64,000 bases of DNA from Reticulascus tulasneorum. Its lineage: Eukaryota > Ascomycota > Sordariomycetes > Glomerellales > Reticulascaceae. Positions 22,056 through 33,912 of this stretch are shown here, in pieces. Under the pieces are notes generated by a model that saw only the letters and a list, made by a program, of their open reading frames with translations, was not told the origin of the DNA and made no database searches. The position numbers were made by a program, and so were the translations under genes. Location: contig LSAX01000011.1 of NCBI GenBank assembly GCA_001557505.1, forward strand, positions 186,001 through 250,000. Reading direction: 5' to 3'. The stretch's first letter is position 1; each line of letters opens with the position of its first letter.

Positions 22056-22162
22056 CCAGTCCAATCCAGTCCAATCCAGTCCAGTTTCTGCTTTTCCAAG
22101 TCTTGTCTGTCTGTCTGTCTCTCTTCCTCGCTCTTCCTGCAGATTTCCGGGGGGGGGGGGGG
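22056..22162. repeat. Cluster of CCAGT/CCAAT, GTCT and poly-G repeats
   Basis: Tandem CCAGTCCAAT units at 22056-22085, a GTCT run at 22105-22120, and a 14-base G run at 22149-22162. Confidence 0.8.
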
Positions 22163-22599
22163 AGAAAAAGATGATTGAAAATCGAATACGAAGGATGACC
22201 AGCAAAGCAGGCAAGCAAAGCATGCAAATGCCCTCAGTAGATTGCAAAGGCAAACGAAAATGCCATCGGGTAGGGGAGAGGAAGGGGGGGGGGTCTCTAT
22301 TCGGCGGGCGGGTGCCTTGATACTTTTGTACCGTTTGGCAGCACAAGTTCGGTTCAGGTTCAGGGTACTGCTAGTAGGACCTCTTTTTCTTCTCTATCGG
22401 ATCGCTAAGCCCGGGAAACACGAACAATATTGGGGCGGCATGGCGCTTCCCATTTCCCTCTCATCCATCCGTCGTCCGTCGTCTGCGCACACCGGCGGGA
22501 AACGAAGACAAGCGTGTGTGCCATGTAGGTACATCCAGTACATCCTAGATACCTTTCCAGTTCCGCGACCCTGTGCCTCGCCCGTATCTACCAGCACAC

Positions 22600-22627
22600 C
22601 CCCTCCCCTTGAAGGGGGGGGGGAGGG
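22600..22627. repeat. C-run/G-run inverted repeat
   Basis: A C-rich arm and a G-rich arm around TTGAA can pair as a hairpin. Chance is possible in such low-complexity DNA. Confidence 0.5.
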
Positions 22628-24106
22628 TTGCTTGCTGCCCCATATAAACAACCCTCGCACTCTCTGCTCTCACAAATCCGCGCGAACGGCTTGTCACTGG
22701 GCGCCGCCGCGCGAAAGCAACCAGGCCCAAAAGGCCGCCCCTCTGCTTTTGGTTTTGGGTGGCTGGTCCGGAGAGCAGGACCCCTGGAGCATGGGGGATG
22801 TGTTTGTGTGTGTGTGGGTATGTGGCACGCATGCCGCACATCGAGGGGGACGAGACGACGACGACGCCTACGACTACGACGACGACATGGGGCATCGGAC
22901 ATGGAGCGCGAGGGAGAGAAACCATGGGCAGCATGGGGCAGCCAGGAGGACTGCTACTGCGTACGATACAATCGCATGGGGGGGTTGGAGGGGGGGTGTC
23001 GATGCATCACATCCATCAGAGAATGGAGGGGGGTGCGCAAACATGGGGGGGGAGAAGGACGAGATTCAACCTGCTGCACACGCCGCCCTCTCTTGTCGCC
23101 ATCTCGCCCTCCATCACACCTCGGTTTTACGAAGCACGTACGCACTTAGCTAGGTACTGCGTCTGTCTGTGTATCTGGTCTAGACGAAGCACATTTCTGT
23201 ACCTACATACAGACGACGTAGATGTAACGATGTAGGTAGGTAAAAAGAGGTTACCCACGCACACGGCAATCTCACTGGCCCATCCGCTACTCTCGTTTAG
23301 ACTTCACACTCTACGACGAACCCAGCTAAGTTAGCTTTGTTGCCAGTGTCCATCTATCTCTGCATATCATCCCCTCAGCTGCCATTCTTACCCGCCGCCA
23401 GCTTCCCTGTGTGTGATTCAAAATCTTACTTCGTACATGCCCTCTCTGTCTCTCTCTGTCTGTCCCTCACATATCAATCTGCGTGATTGACTGCATAGTG
23501 CCCCAAATAATAAGGTAGTAGCAGTCGCCGTTTTTCTGTACTGTCATCCCCACATCATCATCAAATCAATCAATATACGCGCACCCTCGCGTTTCGCAGG
23601 CATCCCGGTGGCGCATCCTCGTCCCTTTTTTCAAATCTCAACAGGAAGATCACGAGATACTTGGACATGCCGCACGACAAAGGCGAGATCCGAGGTACTG
23701 TAGATCTACGGCACAGGGCTTTTTTTGGCCCCCGCCACTTGGCGGTGACCGTCCGCGCTGAATGCCCCATGCACATGCCCCGTTCTCCAAATTGGGGGCA
23801 GCAAACAAGCGACCGACCCGTGAGAAGAGCCGCCGGGTGTTTTTGGGGCGCTGGGCTATCTATCTACAAGAGAGAGCAAAAAAAAAAAAAGGCAACTTAC
23901 ATATAATACAGGGCATTGATATGTACGATGCACAACACGCAGGCAAAACATCCCTGGTTCCCTCCTCTTGAGAATGTAATGCATGTACACCCACTATCAG
24001 CGTACATATGTCGCCCTCTTCGCCAGCCCGCACTCGTCGACATCCGCCGTGGCCCATTGTCATCCCGGCCACCCTATCTATCGCCCATTGCCATCCATTA
24101 CGTCGT

Positions 24107-24136
24107 CTCCTCCTCCGCCGCCGCCGCCGCCGCCGT
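24107..24136. repeat. TCC/GCC trinucleotide tract
   Basis: TCC units change into about seven CCG/GCC units. Translations on either strand are homopolymeric and not believable proteins. Confidence 0.8.
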
Positions 24137-26353
24137 GACCGCGCTACACACAAACAAAAAAACATGTCCAAGAACAAGACCAGGATACGTTTCGCGGTCC
24201 AACAAGAAAAAAGGCCACTCAGTCGCTCGCTCTCCCCCGAGACGCTGCCCCGCCCCCCTCCTAACGTCACACCGTTTTCCGCGCCTTGTACTACACCGTG
24301 AAGGGCATTTTCTCGTAAGCGGTGCTCCCGTGAAACCGAGGTTTTCCCTTCCCTATTTTGCCAATGGAGCCCCCAAAAAAGAAGATTGGCCCTGCTTTGG
24401 CTGTAAGACGTTTCGGGTTGCCGAAAAAGCCTTTCGTTGTCGCCGTCGATCCGTCCAGAACGAGATGGAGGCCCTGGCACACTTTACCAAATCGAGCAGT
24501 TGTCTTCTTCCAGGCCCAACCAACATCAGGCAAATAATGCCCCCGTCTTACTGAACTGGGCGGTTCCCTCATACCATAGTACAATGTCCAGCTTGAATCA
24601 TAAATAGCTCACAACCACGCGAGATACATAATACACCCCCCCTGGCAGCTCTCGGCCGTGTGTTTGCGTCGCTTCTCGCCACAGGATTGGCAAAGAGCAA
24701 AAAAGCAGGTCCCTTTCCGGGAAGGGGCATCAGAATATGCCCAGGCCAGCCACCAAACTGCAATACGCTACTTGGGCTACGCATGTAACCTAGCCGTGGC
24801 AGTAGTCTCCGTCCTGCTCGGGCCCCAACATGTTTGTGCATATGTCGAGACAATACAGATCACAGGCAGGCAGGCCCTCCTTCCCCCGGGCGAGTCGTCA
24901 CGATCAAACAAGGTCTTGTAGGTCTCACCTGCGGGAAAACAAAAGCACAATCCGCCAACCAGAGCGGCCACATTTTGTTTGAGCATTGCCGGCGGATGTG
25001 GTCATGTACGCAGTCTTTCCGTGGCTCCATGCCCAGCGGCCAATCGAACGGCTGCGACAGGGGCCATGTGTCATGCAATTTGGCGCGGGGTGTGGTGTTA
25101 AGGGTGGAATATCTGCGCCCGCGTTTAACCATTTCGCAGCTAACGCATGTTCCACGGCTATCCCCTTCGTCACAGCTGTCTCGTATTGCCTCATCTACGC
25201 AGCCGCCAGCTTGGGCGGGAAGGAAAATAACGAACGCGGCAGTGCCTCAGTGAAGTAACCTTTTGGCCACCGAGATGACGTTTCGACGGCGGCGCCGTTG
25301 GGAAAAGACAGGCGTTGCGCATGTAAATGTGTCTCGAGTATTCTTCATGTGGTAATTTGTCTGGGGGGGGGGGTCCTCTGTCATCAGAGAATTAGACCGA
25401 CATCATAAGGTGGCATTCGCCTCTTTCGACGATGGCTATTTACCAGGGGTCCACATCCACATTCGTCGCATATCCTGCTACGTACCCGATACCCGCACCT
25501 TTCTGGAAGGGCACCGTCATTTACCTTGCATTACATACCTAGGTACCAACCCCCGTCTCTTTGAGGATTCCTCTGCGAGCTGTTGCTGGTCCAGGCATCC
25601 AGGCCAAGGCAGCTTAAAGACAGAAATGCGACCTGCAGCAGAATAAAGTAGGGCTCATCAAACCCTCTGCTCCATTTTTGATGGGGCAGGGATGAAACCA
25701 CAGGTGAACGTTAATCTTCCGACGTCGATGGACAAGGATCGAGCCGAAGGGGCGATATTTTTAGACACGCATCCCTGGACCCGTCCGCGCTGAGCTTTAT
25801 TATCTCACCTTTGCCCGTCGCCGTGTTTTCCCTTGTTTGACCGCTGGCTTTCCAGAGCCCATCGAGAGAAGTCATCGTCAGCCTTGACAATTGTTTCTTG
25901 TTATTTTTGAACCTTCTGGTCCGCGGCATGCGGCGTAGCGCTTGTCGCAGACTCTGCGAGAGCGAGCGATCCTGTCAGCCAATTCCCTCCCCCTTCCCTC
26001 CCTCCCTGCAGCAGCGAGTGTTGGCACGCTCGGATGCCATTTTACCGCCATGGCCCACCGTGACGGACTTCTAAGCGGGATCGACAACTTGATTGGCCCG
26101 AATAGGCAACATATTTGACCTATCAGGAGGCCCATAATTGAAAAGTGGTGAAGAGTCAATATGTGCGTGACGAGAAGGCCGAGGTCGAACTTGAAAAATG
26201 CCTAGTCTGGCAATTTGGCCACACTTTGATTTCGTCGGCTGTCGTCGCCTGCTGGTAGATGTGAGGATGTGATGCAGGCTGCATGAGGACAAGTCATGGG
26301 GTTTTATCGCGATGTGCTGTGCCCGCCTAATAACTAACTGATGCCAACTCCGT

Positions 26354-26400
26354 CACACACATACATACACACACACACACATGCACCCACACCCACACCA
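26354..26400. repeat. CA-rich microsatellite
   Basis: CACA and ACAT units followed by CACCCA units, non-coding. Confidence 0.8.
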
Positions 26401-29400
26401 ACAAATCCTATCACTCATCGTTTCTTTTTCGCGCGAGACTTGTTTTGCATGCGCCTAGATGCCTGGCAAAGTCGAGCGAGCGGGGGAGTGGCAGATCTGA
26501 TCCCCCCAAGAGCCATGTGGCCTCCGACTCGGCCAGATCCCGCGCGATGGTCCACCTCGAAATGTAAATTGTCAACGTTACAGCCTGTCACGTATCGGTT
26601 GCCTCCGAATAATGGCCCTAAAACCTGGCCTTAGCCGGGGGGGGATCTTACTACCTTCGGTGATGATGAGAGCGAGCAGTAAGCAGCTGATGTGCGTATG
26701 TGTGTGTGTCTATCATCTGCGACGCTATCGTCAATCCATATGGAGATATCTCCGTGCTCCGCTACATTCCGCTCCCGTCTTCATGTGGCCAGGTACGCCA
26801 TGCGGTTTCAAGGTCGCACTTAGGGCATGCGGAAAATCGTCCGTACCACCATACATCTGTATACACGCAGCAGCAGAGCAAGATCCGCCATGGGGAAAGC
26901 GGTGAAACCGAAATGGCCGACTTTTGGTAGTAGCCTGATGCAGGCATGCGGCACAGGCACGACGAGGCACCCCAAAAATGGCTTTTAGAAGGGCAAAGAT
27001 GCCCATTCATACCAACCGCGAATTGACCCCTGTTGCTCGCAGAGGAGCTGCCCCTACTGGCATGGCACGACGGCAAGGAAATTTATATACAACCTGTGAT
27101 CTGTAAGTTACAAGGTATTCGAAGCCGGAGTTCAAGGCTGCTTTCGTCCTCCCCCCGGTTCCAGTCCGCCGGGTAAGTTTTTCGTGGGGAGATCCAGACG
27201 CAAGGGAGGCAGACCTCATGGTAAGATGTTGAACGAAAGGCCCTGTTGGTTCTCGTTATCCAGCTGCGTCGCATCCCAAGCTGGGATATTGATTATGCAA
27301 CGTTCTTTTTATGGCACAACCATCAGCTTGGCTACCAAACGGGCTGGGGAAAAAGATCCAGAAATACCGTCCCAGGCAGTTGGATCCTGGCATGATTGGC
27401 TTGTTGGCTGGCATCTCGCGAGAGTTGGGATACTGGGGAGGAGGAGGATTCCAGTGGCTGCGGATCAGGTCGGAACTATTGGAACGATTTAGGAACTGGG
27501 CAAAAAAACAAGCCAAAAGAGCATGGAGGGCTGGCGGCGCCCAATTGAAGAAGGCCTCGCGATTATGCCGCTTGGGTTATTGCTGTTGGTGATTTTTTTT
27601 GGGCGTGCGCGACTGGGTTGTTGGTTCCTGTTAATTTTCCCCAGCATCCCGTAGCGCATCCTGCTGTGCCCGAAGAGTGCCTCATATCCGCTATTTTGGG
27701 GGCTAGACACGCCTGAGTTTTAGCGAGTAGGCCGCTCTTCCCAAGCGCGCTTTGACGGGGTACTTCGAGGTACACCCACCCGTCAGCCATAACCATATTT
27801 CGGTATCCCGATTTCCATGGCCCTTTCAAAACAGAGAAAAAAGAAGGGAGTTGATATTGACCAACGGTAAGGTGAAACGCAAGGCTCCCCCATCTTCGGG
27901 TCGAACGAGACCTATCTTTAGCAAACCTCATGGCACCTCTGCTTCCTGGTGCTGCACGTGATAAGTAACGTGAGTGGCTTGCATGCCGCCTTGGCTTGTG
28001 CCCCTGGGATGCACCTCGTCTCGCGCGGACTCATCTTCAACCTCACCTTCCCTATCTCTACAACTCCATTCACTTCTGATGGTGTTCAAATACGACCATC
28101 AGAAACAATTGTTTCTAAACTTGGACATCCCAGGACTCTCGGACTGCAAGACGAGGTTTTCATCACACGAGAAAAGTCTCCCTAACTCGAGGATCACCGG
28201 CGCCCGTCCAATGACGCCCCTCGCTTGTGCCTAAGCGCCCATTAAGCGCCCCGACTTCTCCCTTCCCCCTTTCCCCAATCCCCACGACGTCAGGGCTTCT
28301 AGAATCTTTCTCTCCCAGCGAACGTCCAACATCCCTCGCCCGGCAACCCTCGAGAAGTCCCTGCAGAGTCAGCGTTTAAATCCCTATTAATAACTCCCGG
28401 GCCAGTCCCACCATGGCCCACCCCACTCTTCAAGAGATCTGCCCTGGCTTGTCATCTGCGAGAGGCGCCGGTGGCTTCTGCAAGGTACGCGACATGACGA
28501 GATTGAAGGCCTCGTAGGGCAGAGAAAGGGACTGGCTGGGCGTGACGCTCGTGCACTGGACCCTTGGGGAGATCCCCTTGAGATGGGCTAATGTGCGACC
28601 ACGACTTGACGCCGGCGTTCGTTCCCATTCACCCCTCCCGTGCTATCATCACTCGTCCACATGGACCCTGAATGTGAACTTCATCAGAAGGGAACGCCAT
28701 GAGCGAACTCTCCGAACATTCGGCTATCCGCCGTTCGTCATCTCCACCCCGGCGCGAAGCCCCATCACGAAATGCACATCCATCACGTCCCTCGTACTAC
28801 CCTGATTGGTGTGCCTGGATCCCAGCGGATCGTCTATGACTGCTACACTACCTGACCCAAGATCTCAGTCCAGATCCCTCCCCCCGCGCCCAGGCAGCCC
28901 CCAAGTGCCATTCATAAGCCGTAGATCCCTTACCCTTCTCAAGATTATGGTAATCTTGCTTGCCCATAAACGCCGTGCCCCGCGGATATTTATAGCTGGC
29001 CGATGCTATATTAAGATATAGCCTCATGCTGCAGCCGCCGATAAGATGCAGCTTGCTTAATGGGACGTCATGTCGTGGGACGACCAGCGTCTACGTTTAT
29101 GTTCTCGTCCACCCGGGTTTTCAAATACTCGATTCGATACCCGATTCCCTTCTCAAACAAGCGGCCGCTGTCTATTTCCTTCTCTTCCTCAGCTGCCCCT
29201 TGACATCATAGCTCACACCCCCTCTCTTCCCGGGCGGCTGTGCCTGGCCGTCCAACACTGCCGGACTGGGTGACTTCGGACCTTCTCGTCACGGCGGTTC
29301 TAGACCTGCAGCTAAATAGTTTCTTTCACTTCTGGCCCACCCATCAGCGCTTGTTCCATAATAGAGCTATGTTTCATGTTTATTGCTCCGCATACTGCTT

Positions 29401-29685
29401 CCAAGCACAGCTAGACCTCATCACACAGGATTCACGGCGGAACTTCTGTCATTGTTTCAAGATTCATGACCTAATCTCTCTTATTTCTACAATTAGACAT
29501 GATTCACGGCAGGAGGGTCGTGGCTGAGATGCCCTAACCATGCCTGTCCACCACCTACATACGCCCAGATTAGAATAGACAGGGCCGTCTGAACCCTCCG
29601 TCACCATCTTGTCTTCCTCGGCGTCGTGATCTTTTCCCAGTCACAGCGCGTAATGAGAAGTAGACGGTACTTTGACGATACTTGC

Positions 29686-31581
29686 TTACTTCTTCTGCCT
29701 CTTGGCGCTCTTGTCACTGACGGCGCTCAACACACTTGCACTCCGCTTGTGTGATACTCCACTGCTTCCCGGTTGAAGCCCTTTATTGCTCTCCGCTTCT
29801 GCATTATCCTCTTTCGGAACAGCTAAAGCCTTAGAATTTTGCTCTCCTTTTGCGGTAGGTTGGGCATCATCATCATCGTCTTCTTCCTCGTCTTCTTCTT
29901 CTTCCTCCTCCTCGCCGCCTGCTTCAGCTTGGTTCTGGTCTCCGGTATTCGCGGCACCAGATCCATTGGCTGTGTCGGACTTATCAGCAGCTGACTGGCT
30001 CCCAGCAGTGCCATTTTTAGCAGTGGAGGATGGATCAGAATTTGGGTCCAGTGTCTTCTCCCGATCTGCTTTCTTGGCTTGCTCAAGCTTGATCTCAGCC
30101 TCAATCTTGTCCGTCACCTTCCGGGCATCTAGTAAGCTGTTGACCGCGCCAAGTAGGAGCTCAAACTGAGCCGTAACCGCAGCGGTAGGCATAGTCAGCC
30201 TCGGCGGAATATCCAGCTCATTCAGCGTATTCGTAATGCGCATCTGCTGCTGGTTGCTCTTGTGCGTAAACATCTTATTAATCTTCTCGTACCTGAACGT
30301 CGGACCACTGGTCAGGCGATCATGATTAGAAACACCGTACACGAACATCTCTGCCTCGGAAAGCTTTTTGCGTTCCTGGGGGAGACCGCCCTTTTTGTTG
30401 CCAGCCGTGGTGGGTGTTTGCGCGATGCTGCTGATGGACTCTCTGTGATTGCCATGGCCTGACGCAGAAGCGGCGATGCTCTCGCGACGGTGTGTTTCTT
30501 GCGTTGCTGATTGTGGGACGGGTCCCGATGGGCTAACCCCATCGGCACCTACAAGCGACTTGCGCTTCTTGGATTTGTCGACGTTCATGAGGTTGTGCAG
30601 CAGCGTCTGGAGGCCGGCGCTGGATTTGAAAGCGCTGATATCTTGGTCTGTGTGTGGGTAGTCGAGCCGGTTATATAGCTCGCGACGCTCTTCATTGAAG
30701 CGGTCACTCCGAGCGAGTATGCGCTTGATCTCGAGCAGAAGCGACTCCTCCTCCTTTGCTTCCTCCTTCGATCTGGTAAGTGCATTGGTAGCGAACTCCT
30801 TGCGCATCTTCTCCTGCACAGGGTTGAACTTTGCCATCAGCTCATGTAGAGCATACTCCGGCTGTGTCATGTACTGCACTGGCTTCTGGACCGCCATCAT
30901 CTTCGCCGCCACTTCGTAGTATCTCGCCTTGAGATCTTCCATGGTCCGCGGCGTTGGGACTGGGATGATAGCCTTACTCTCGTCCCCATCCAAAGACGCC
31001 TCGCCATTTATGGCCTCCGGGACGTAGTCATACCGGTCCCATACAAGCGGCCACCGGAGATCGAAGTCCATAAGGAGACCTAGCAGGTAGTCCGTTTCCT
31101 CCTTTGACCAGTCGCCACTCTTCAAATTCGTCTCGTACTGGTCGTCGTTGTATTGCGGCAAGTCGACCTGGACGTTGTACTTCGCATACGCCGAGTCTTC
31201 CGTCTTGAGGTCTGCTGGCTGCGATTCCACCGCATCCGCCATCTCAGCGTCTTGTATTTCCGCTACCGGCACAGCTCCATCCTCGCCCTCAGTCTTCCGT
31301 CGCCAGTGCCTCATGACCAGCTTGCCGTCGTCCCCCCGCGCCGAGTTCATGAACGCCCGCAGCTCCCATTTTGCTGCCGGCTTCCTGCTCGCAAACCTCC
31401 TTTTCTTGAAGACGGCGACCTCGGGAACGATGGCGATGGGGTTGTCGCCGCCTAGGTTTTGCACTTCACGTGCAAGACCCTTCAGATTTGGTCGCGCGGC
31501 AGAGGTCTTTTGCTTTTTGGAAGGGCGCGGGTGGCCATCGGTAGGTAAGTTGAGCACGTCTCGTAGATCGGAAGATGCCAT
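29686..31581 (-). CDS. SWC4: SWR1/NuA4 complex subunit Swc4 (DMAP1 homologue)
   Basis: A single-exon 631-residue gene. Swc4 is shared by the SWR1 complex (deposits H2A.Z) and the NuA4 histone acetyltransferase. Evidence: the N-terminus SSDLRDVLNLP, the FKKRRFASRKPAAKWELRAF block, and a SANT/Myb-like segment at ~157-235 (GDWSKEETDYLLGLLMDFD, RWPLVWDRYDY). The YNRLDYPHTDQ region and a C-terminal DMAP1-like block (NELDIPPRLTMPTAAV) follow. A long acidic run of Glu/Asp at about residues 560-580 precedes a Lys/Arg-rich end (KRQKK). It is divergent from the p24 gene, 483 bp away. Confidence 0.92.
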   Translation of the reverse strand: MASSDLRDVLNLPTDGHPRPSKKQKTSAARPNLKGLAREVQNLGGDNPIAIVPEVAVFKKRRFASRKPAAKWELRAFMNSARGDDGKLVMRHWRRKTEGEDGAVPVAEIQDAEMADAVESQPADLKTEDSAYAKYNVQVDLPQYNDDQYETNLKSGDWSKEETDYLLGLLMDFDLRWPLVWDRYDYVPEAINGEASLDGDESKAIIPVPTPRTMEDLKARYYEVAAKMMAVQKPVQYMTQPEYALHELMAKFNPVQEKMRKEFATNALTRSKEEAKEEESLLLEIKRILARSDRFNEERRELYNRLDYPHTDQDISAFKSSAGLQTLLHNLMNVDKSKKRKSLVGADGVSPSGPVPQSATQETHRRESIAASASGHGNHRESISSIAQTPTTAGNKKGGLPQERKKLSEAEMFVYGVSNHDRLTSGPTFRYEKINKMFTHKSNQQQMRITNTLNELDIPPRLTMPTAAVTAQFELLLGAVNSLLDARKVTDKIEAEIKLEQAKKADREKTLDPNSDPSSTAKNGTAGSQSAADKSDTANGSGAANTGDQNQAEAGGEEEEEEEDEEEDDDDDAQPTAKGEQNSKALAVPKEDNAEAESNKGLQPGSSGVSHKRSASVLSAVSDKSAKRQKK

Positions 31582-32064
31582 TTTGGTTGTGGTGTCGGCC
31601 GGATGTCTTGCGAGGATGTGTCGAAGCCCGAGAAAGATGGCAGCTTCACATGCAAAATCAATTTGGTAAATGCATCAGAGAAGGAACAGGAGAGTCGTGA
31701 AGGGATTAAAATACAATCCTAGAGCCGATCGAGTTGCTCGGGATAATTGTTACAGAGAACTTCGATGGTTTTGGAAGCCGATGATTTCAAGACCTCCAAA
31801 ACTTTCAAAAGCCAAAAGACGCGAAAGTCGGCATCCGAACCGTTAGCACCCGCCAAGACCCGCACGTGACACCCCCTACCCCTGGAGCGCGGCTTGCCAA
31901 TTTTTCGAACGTGGCACCTTGTCTTGGTCCTAGTTTATGGAGCTGGCACTTTTGGGCAACTTTCTGGAATCCTCAACTCCCCCCAGCACGAACTCCAACA
32001 CCGACTCGAGCAGGGCGCCGCGAATTTCCCCAATTGCCTGCCTACCTCTACCAGCCTGTTCGAG
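31582..32064. other. Divergent promoter, SWC4 and p24 gene
   Basis: 483 bp between divergent starts; an upstream open frame from 31894 is continuous with the p24 reading frame, but the signal-peptide Met at 32065 is the preferred start. Confidence 0.6.
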
Positions 32065-32900
32065 ATGAGGGCATTCCTCCCGCTGCTGTCGCTGAGCGCC
32101 GTCGCTCAGGCGCTGTACTTCTACATAGATGGCACGTCGCCAAAGTGCTTCTTCGAGGAGCTGCCGAAGGACACATTAGTTGTGGGCCATTACTCCGCTG
32201 AAGAATGGGACGATCGGGTCCAGGCCTGGGGGAAGCATGATGGGATTAGCATCTACATCTCCGTAGACGTATGTTCTTCTTCCCGTCTTCTCAATGCCAC
32301 TTGGCCCCTTAAGCTATCTGGTCCACGTGTCTAACAACCGATCAGGAACTCTTCGACAACGACCACCGGGTCGTCTCCCAGCGCGGCTCCGCTTCAGGTC
32401 GCTTTACCTTCTCCGCCGCCGAGGCGGGCGACCACATGATCTGCTTCACGCCATCGTCGACAAGCGGCCGTTCCAACTGGCTCAGCCTGCACTCGCCCAA
32501 CGGTGGCATCCGCCTGACGCTGGACCTGGCCATTGGCGAGACCAGCCAGATCGAGAGCGCAGACAAGGGCAAGCTCGAGGACATCTCCAACCGGGTCAAG
32601 GATCTGAACGCGAGGCTGTCCGATATTCGAAGGGAGCAGGTGTTCCAGCGGGTGAGTTTTATACTTTGATTGCTTGGCATACCCCCTTTTGCGGCGGATT
32701 AGCAAGTGTAACATGGAGCGAGTCAATGGATTGCTAACAAGACGTGATAGGAACGCGAGGCCGAGTTCAGAGATCAATCTGAGGCGACAAATGCTCGCGT
32801 GATCCGGTGGATGGCTATCCAGCTGATTGTTTTGGCCGTCACATGTACCTGGCAACTCTCGCATCTGAGATCGTTCTTCATCAAGCAGAAGCTTACTTGA
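32065..32900 (+). CDS. p24/emp24 family cargo receptor (Erp1/TMED9-like)
   Basis: Three exons (32065-32268, 32346-32651, 32751-32900) encode 219 residues. p24 proteins cycle between ER and Golgi in COPII and COPI vesicles and help sort cargo such as GPI-anchored proteins. A signal peptide ([16 protein letters not shown]) precedes a GOLD domain with the paired cysteines in KCFFEE and MICF. A coiled coil follows ([19 protein letters not shown]), then one membrane segment ([15 protein letters not shown]). The cytosolic tail has FF for COPII and ends KQKLT, a K-x-K-x-x type COPI retrieval signal. The alpha-subfamily N-terminus ([16 protein letters not shown]) points to Erp1/5/6. Both introns have good sites, the second with TGCTAAC. 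Confidence 0.92.
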
Positions 32901-33912
32901 GATTTGGGGGTTTTTAAAAACGGAGTTGAGGGATCCCTCTTTCGTTGTAGAAGGTACCAAGTTTTGCTGTCCGAGTCAATCTTGGCTTGCCGAGGGGGAC
33001 CTGTAATGATAGGAATAAAGCGGTAGAAATAGCAAGCAGGCTAGCTACTATGGTATGGTAAACGGGATTTTGGCCATTTAGCGTTTCACAAGACATGCAT
33101 CAAGAAGTCGAGGATCTCACAAAATGTTCATCTCCAGTGTAACGCAAGATTATTAAAAGATTTTATGTCCATTGTATTCACGTCTATTCGCCTTCTCGCC
33201 CCCCTGACTCACTCTGTATGGCATCTGTCGCAACATCAACTTCTCACCACCAAGCCCCACGCAAGAAAGACCAACTGCCTTGTTCCACTTGCCAAGGCAC
33301 AACTATTATCAACAAACGAAACCAGAGCAAAACCCGGACCCAATGCTAACCCCTTCTCAAGCACCCTGCGCCGCGCCGCGCCGCTGTACATTATCAAGAT
33401 GTATGTGTTTTTTGGTGTTTCTCTGGCTAGAAACAGGAAAATTCTGAATGTCACAATCCCCTAATCAAGATTCCATGCCAGTGATTTATGATGCCCCCAT
33501 AACGTTTTGGGAAAGGGAACTTCATTGTGTCGATGAAGAGAAGAGGACATGTGTATGCCAGTTTCGGTTTCGTCATTATGCCGGGAAAGCCTTTTCGCGG
33601 CCTTATCGTCGTGTTGTTCATCAAAGATACTAAGGAGATGTAGATTGGAGCCAGCCATGCTCTTGGTGAGGGCGAAACATGGCTGATTGGGCAAGAAAGG
33701 GGGCTGGAGAGTCATGCATCCAAGATGTCCCCATGCAAGTCGTGAAAGTATTAGGTTAGTATCCGAAGCCGTTCATCAAGCCCAGGTCTATATAAACTCA
33801 GAGGGCATGTCCGGTTCAAGGCTGACAAGAGAGATCGACCGAGAGCAGCAGCAAGGCCACTAACCTGAGAGGTTGTCAGTACATGATGAGAATAAAAGAG
33901 GAAAGCTCCATT
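32901..33912. other. Convergent intergenic region, p24 gene and casein kinase gene
   Basis: About 1 kb of 3'-UTR-type sequence. No gene is supported. A possible final intron of the kinase gene lies just inside (see that entry). Confidence 0.55.

Larger units (their letters stand above)
20333..29685. other. 9.3-kb gene-free region rich in simple repeats
   Basis: I support no gene here. Both flanking genes are on the minus strand, so this is the 5' flank of the zinc-cluster/acetyltransferase gene and the 3' flank of SWC4. Open frames are short, often overlap on both strands and translate to low-complexity sequence. Composition is not strongly AT-biased, so it does not look like a RIP-mutated transposon. 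It carries CT, GGT, GT, CA, CCAGT, GTCT, GAGT and CCG repeats and G runs, concentrated at 20.8-24.2 kb. A long 5' leader, a long non-coding RNA or a large promoter would fit. Confidence 0.6.

Noticed and set aside
22242..23153. 303-residue plus-strand open frame in the gene-free region
   Set aside because: The translation is low-complexity and built from simple repeats. Overlapping frames on both strands are equally open, and no domain or splice pattern supports it.
23860..24554. Overlapping ~210-residue open frames on both strands
   Set aside because: Both run through the TCC/CCG repeat, give homopolymer stretches and show no family similarity.
33840..33912. Extra last intron of the casein kinase gene
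   Set aside because: A GTACGT donor and CTCAG acceptor exist, but using them changes only the final residue after Cys-Cys. I kept the simpler model.
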